A DNA stretch of 5,251 nt from CALKMS01 sp036796755 (GTDB taxonomy: Bacteria > Actinomycetota > Aquicultoria > SKW223 > CALKMS01), in the NCBI GenBank assembly GCA_036796755.1, contig DAIRCJ010000087.1, positions 1-5,251 on the forward strand, read 5' to 3'. Shown piece by piece: positions 5,082 to 5,251 of this stretch. The translations under genes were made by a program, and so were the position numbers. Every line of letters begins with the position of its first letter. Position 1 is the first letter of the stretch. The notes under the pieces are model-generated. The model did no database searches. It saw only the letters and a program-made list of their open reading frames with translations, and was not told where the DNA came from.

Positions 5082-5251
5082 TATCGGTTAAATCCGGATA
5101 ATCTATTCGCGAATGAAAGACGGATATCAAAACTTCCTTGAAGCTTTGAGCTATTTTGTTAAGGTCCCCCAGGGTAAGATTGCTCTCGTCAAGCTGACCG
5201 TCCTCCAGCTTTTCCTTAATTATTTTATTAATCAGCTCTTCCAGGCGAGAA
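5020..5251 (-). CDS. PgpH/YqfF-type 7TM-HD phosphohydrolase, C-terminal end
   Basis: Only the last 76 residues are in the window; the gene continues past 5251. The reading frame begins at base 5250 and stops with TAA at 5020. The visible part reads RLEELINKIIKEKLEDGQLDES, then LTLGDLNKIAQSF, then VFHSRIDYP, followed by a Lys/Ser-rich tail. DGQLDE, LTL..L..I and H.RI.YP are the characteristic C-terminal signature of the HD domain in the PgpH family, membrane proteins that in Listeria and Bacillus hydrolyse c-di-AMP. The HD catalytic motif and transmembrane part are outside the window. Position before ybeY agrees with the conserved pgpH-ybeY order. The Ser/Lys tail is encoded within the ybeY overlap and is probably unconstrained. 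Confidence 0.82.
   Translation of the reverse strand, partial: SRLEELINKIIKEKLEDGQLDESNLTLGDLNKIAQSFKEVLISVFHSRIDYPDLTDNGEEVAKSRAQKSSKKSKFK
5076..5079 (-). promoter_or_regulatory. Shine-Dalgarno favouring a TTG start of ybeY
   Basis: On the minus strand GGAG (followed by AGG) begins within the ATG at 5081 and stands six bases before the in-frame TTG at 5069-5067. If this is the true ribosome site, ybeY starts at 5069, and its overlap with the upstream gene is 50 bases. Confidence 0.4.

Overview
This is a bacterial chromosomal window with a compact housekeeping operon on the minus strand. Reading in transcription order (right to left) it holds: the 3' end of a PgpH/YqfF-type 7TM-HD phosphohydrolase gene (5020-5251), ybeY (4641-5081), a membrane protein joining an undecaprenol/diacylglycerol kinase domain to a PAP2 phosphatase domain (3940-4644), a CorC/CNNM-type CBS-domain membrane protein (2646-3932), cdd cytidine deaminase (2288-2677) and era (1402-2298). 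Neighbouring genes overlap by 4 to 62 bases or lie 7 bases apart, so transcription and translation are probably coupled along the whole row. After era there is a 96-base gap with a clear extended -10 promoter, then a separate minus-strand gene for a LuxR/NarL-type response regulator with a degraded receiver domain (685-1305).

Positions 1-684 contain no convincing gene. They hold a terminator-like hairpin at the extreme left (probably ending a plus-strand gene outside the window), a pair of C-rich direct repeats 100 bases apart, further stem-loops, and two weak minus-strand reading frames, one of which encodes a possible single membrane segment.

The order pgpH-ybeY-dgkA-cdd-era is the one known from Bacillus and many other Firmicutes. 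A corC-like gene next to ybeY is known from proteobacterial ybeZ-ybeY-ybeX loci. The window combines the two. With its AT-rich, Lys/Glu-rich coding style, lack of recO after era, and the kinase-phosphatase fusion, it suggests an anaerobic or uncultured, possibly candidate-phylum bacterium rather than a typical Firmicute. The sequence alone does not fix the lineage.

The operon is functionally mixed: c-di-AMP turnover (PgpH), rRNA maturation and ribosome quality (YbeY, Era), recycling of the lipid carrier undecaprenyl phosphate (kinase-PAP2 fusion), divalent cation export (CorC/CNNM) and pyrimidine salvage (Cdd). The most distinctive items are the kinase-PAP2 fusion, the atypical receiver of the LuxR regulator, the YbeY motif variant, and the repeat-bearing noncoding left end. 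I saw no CRISPR array, insertion sequence, phage gene, defence system, tRNA or rRNA.
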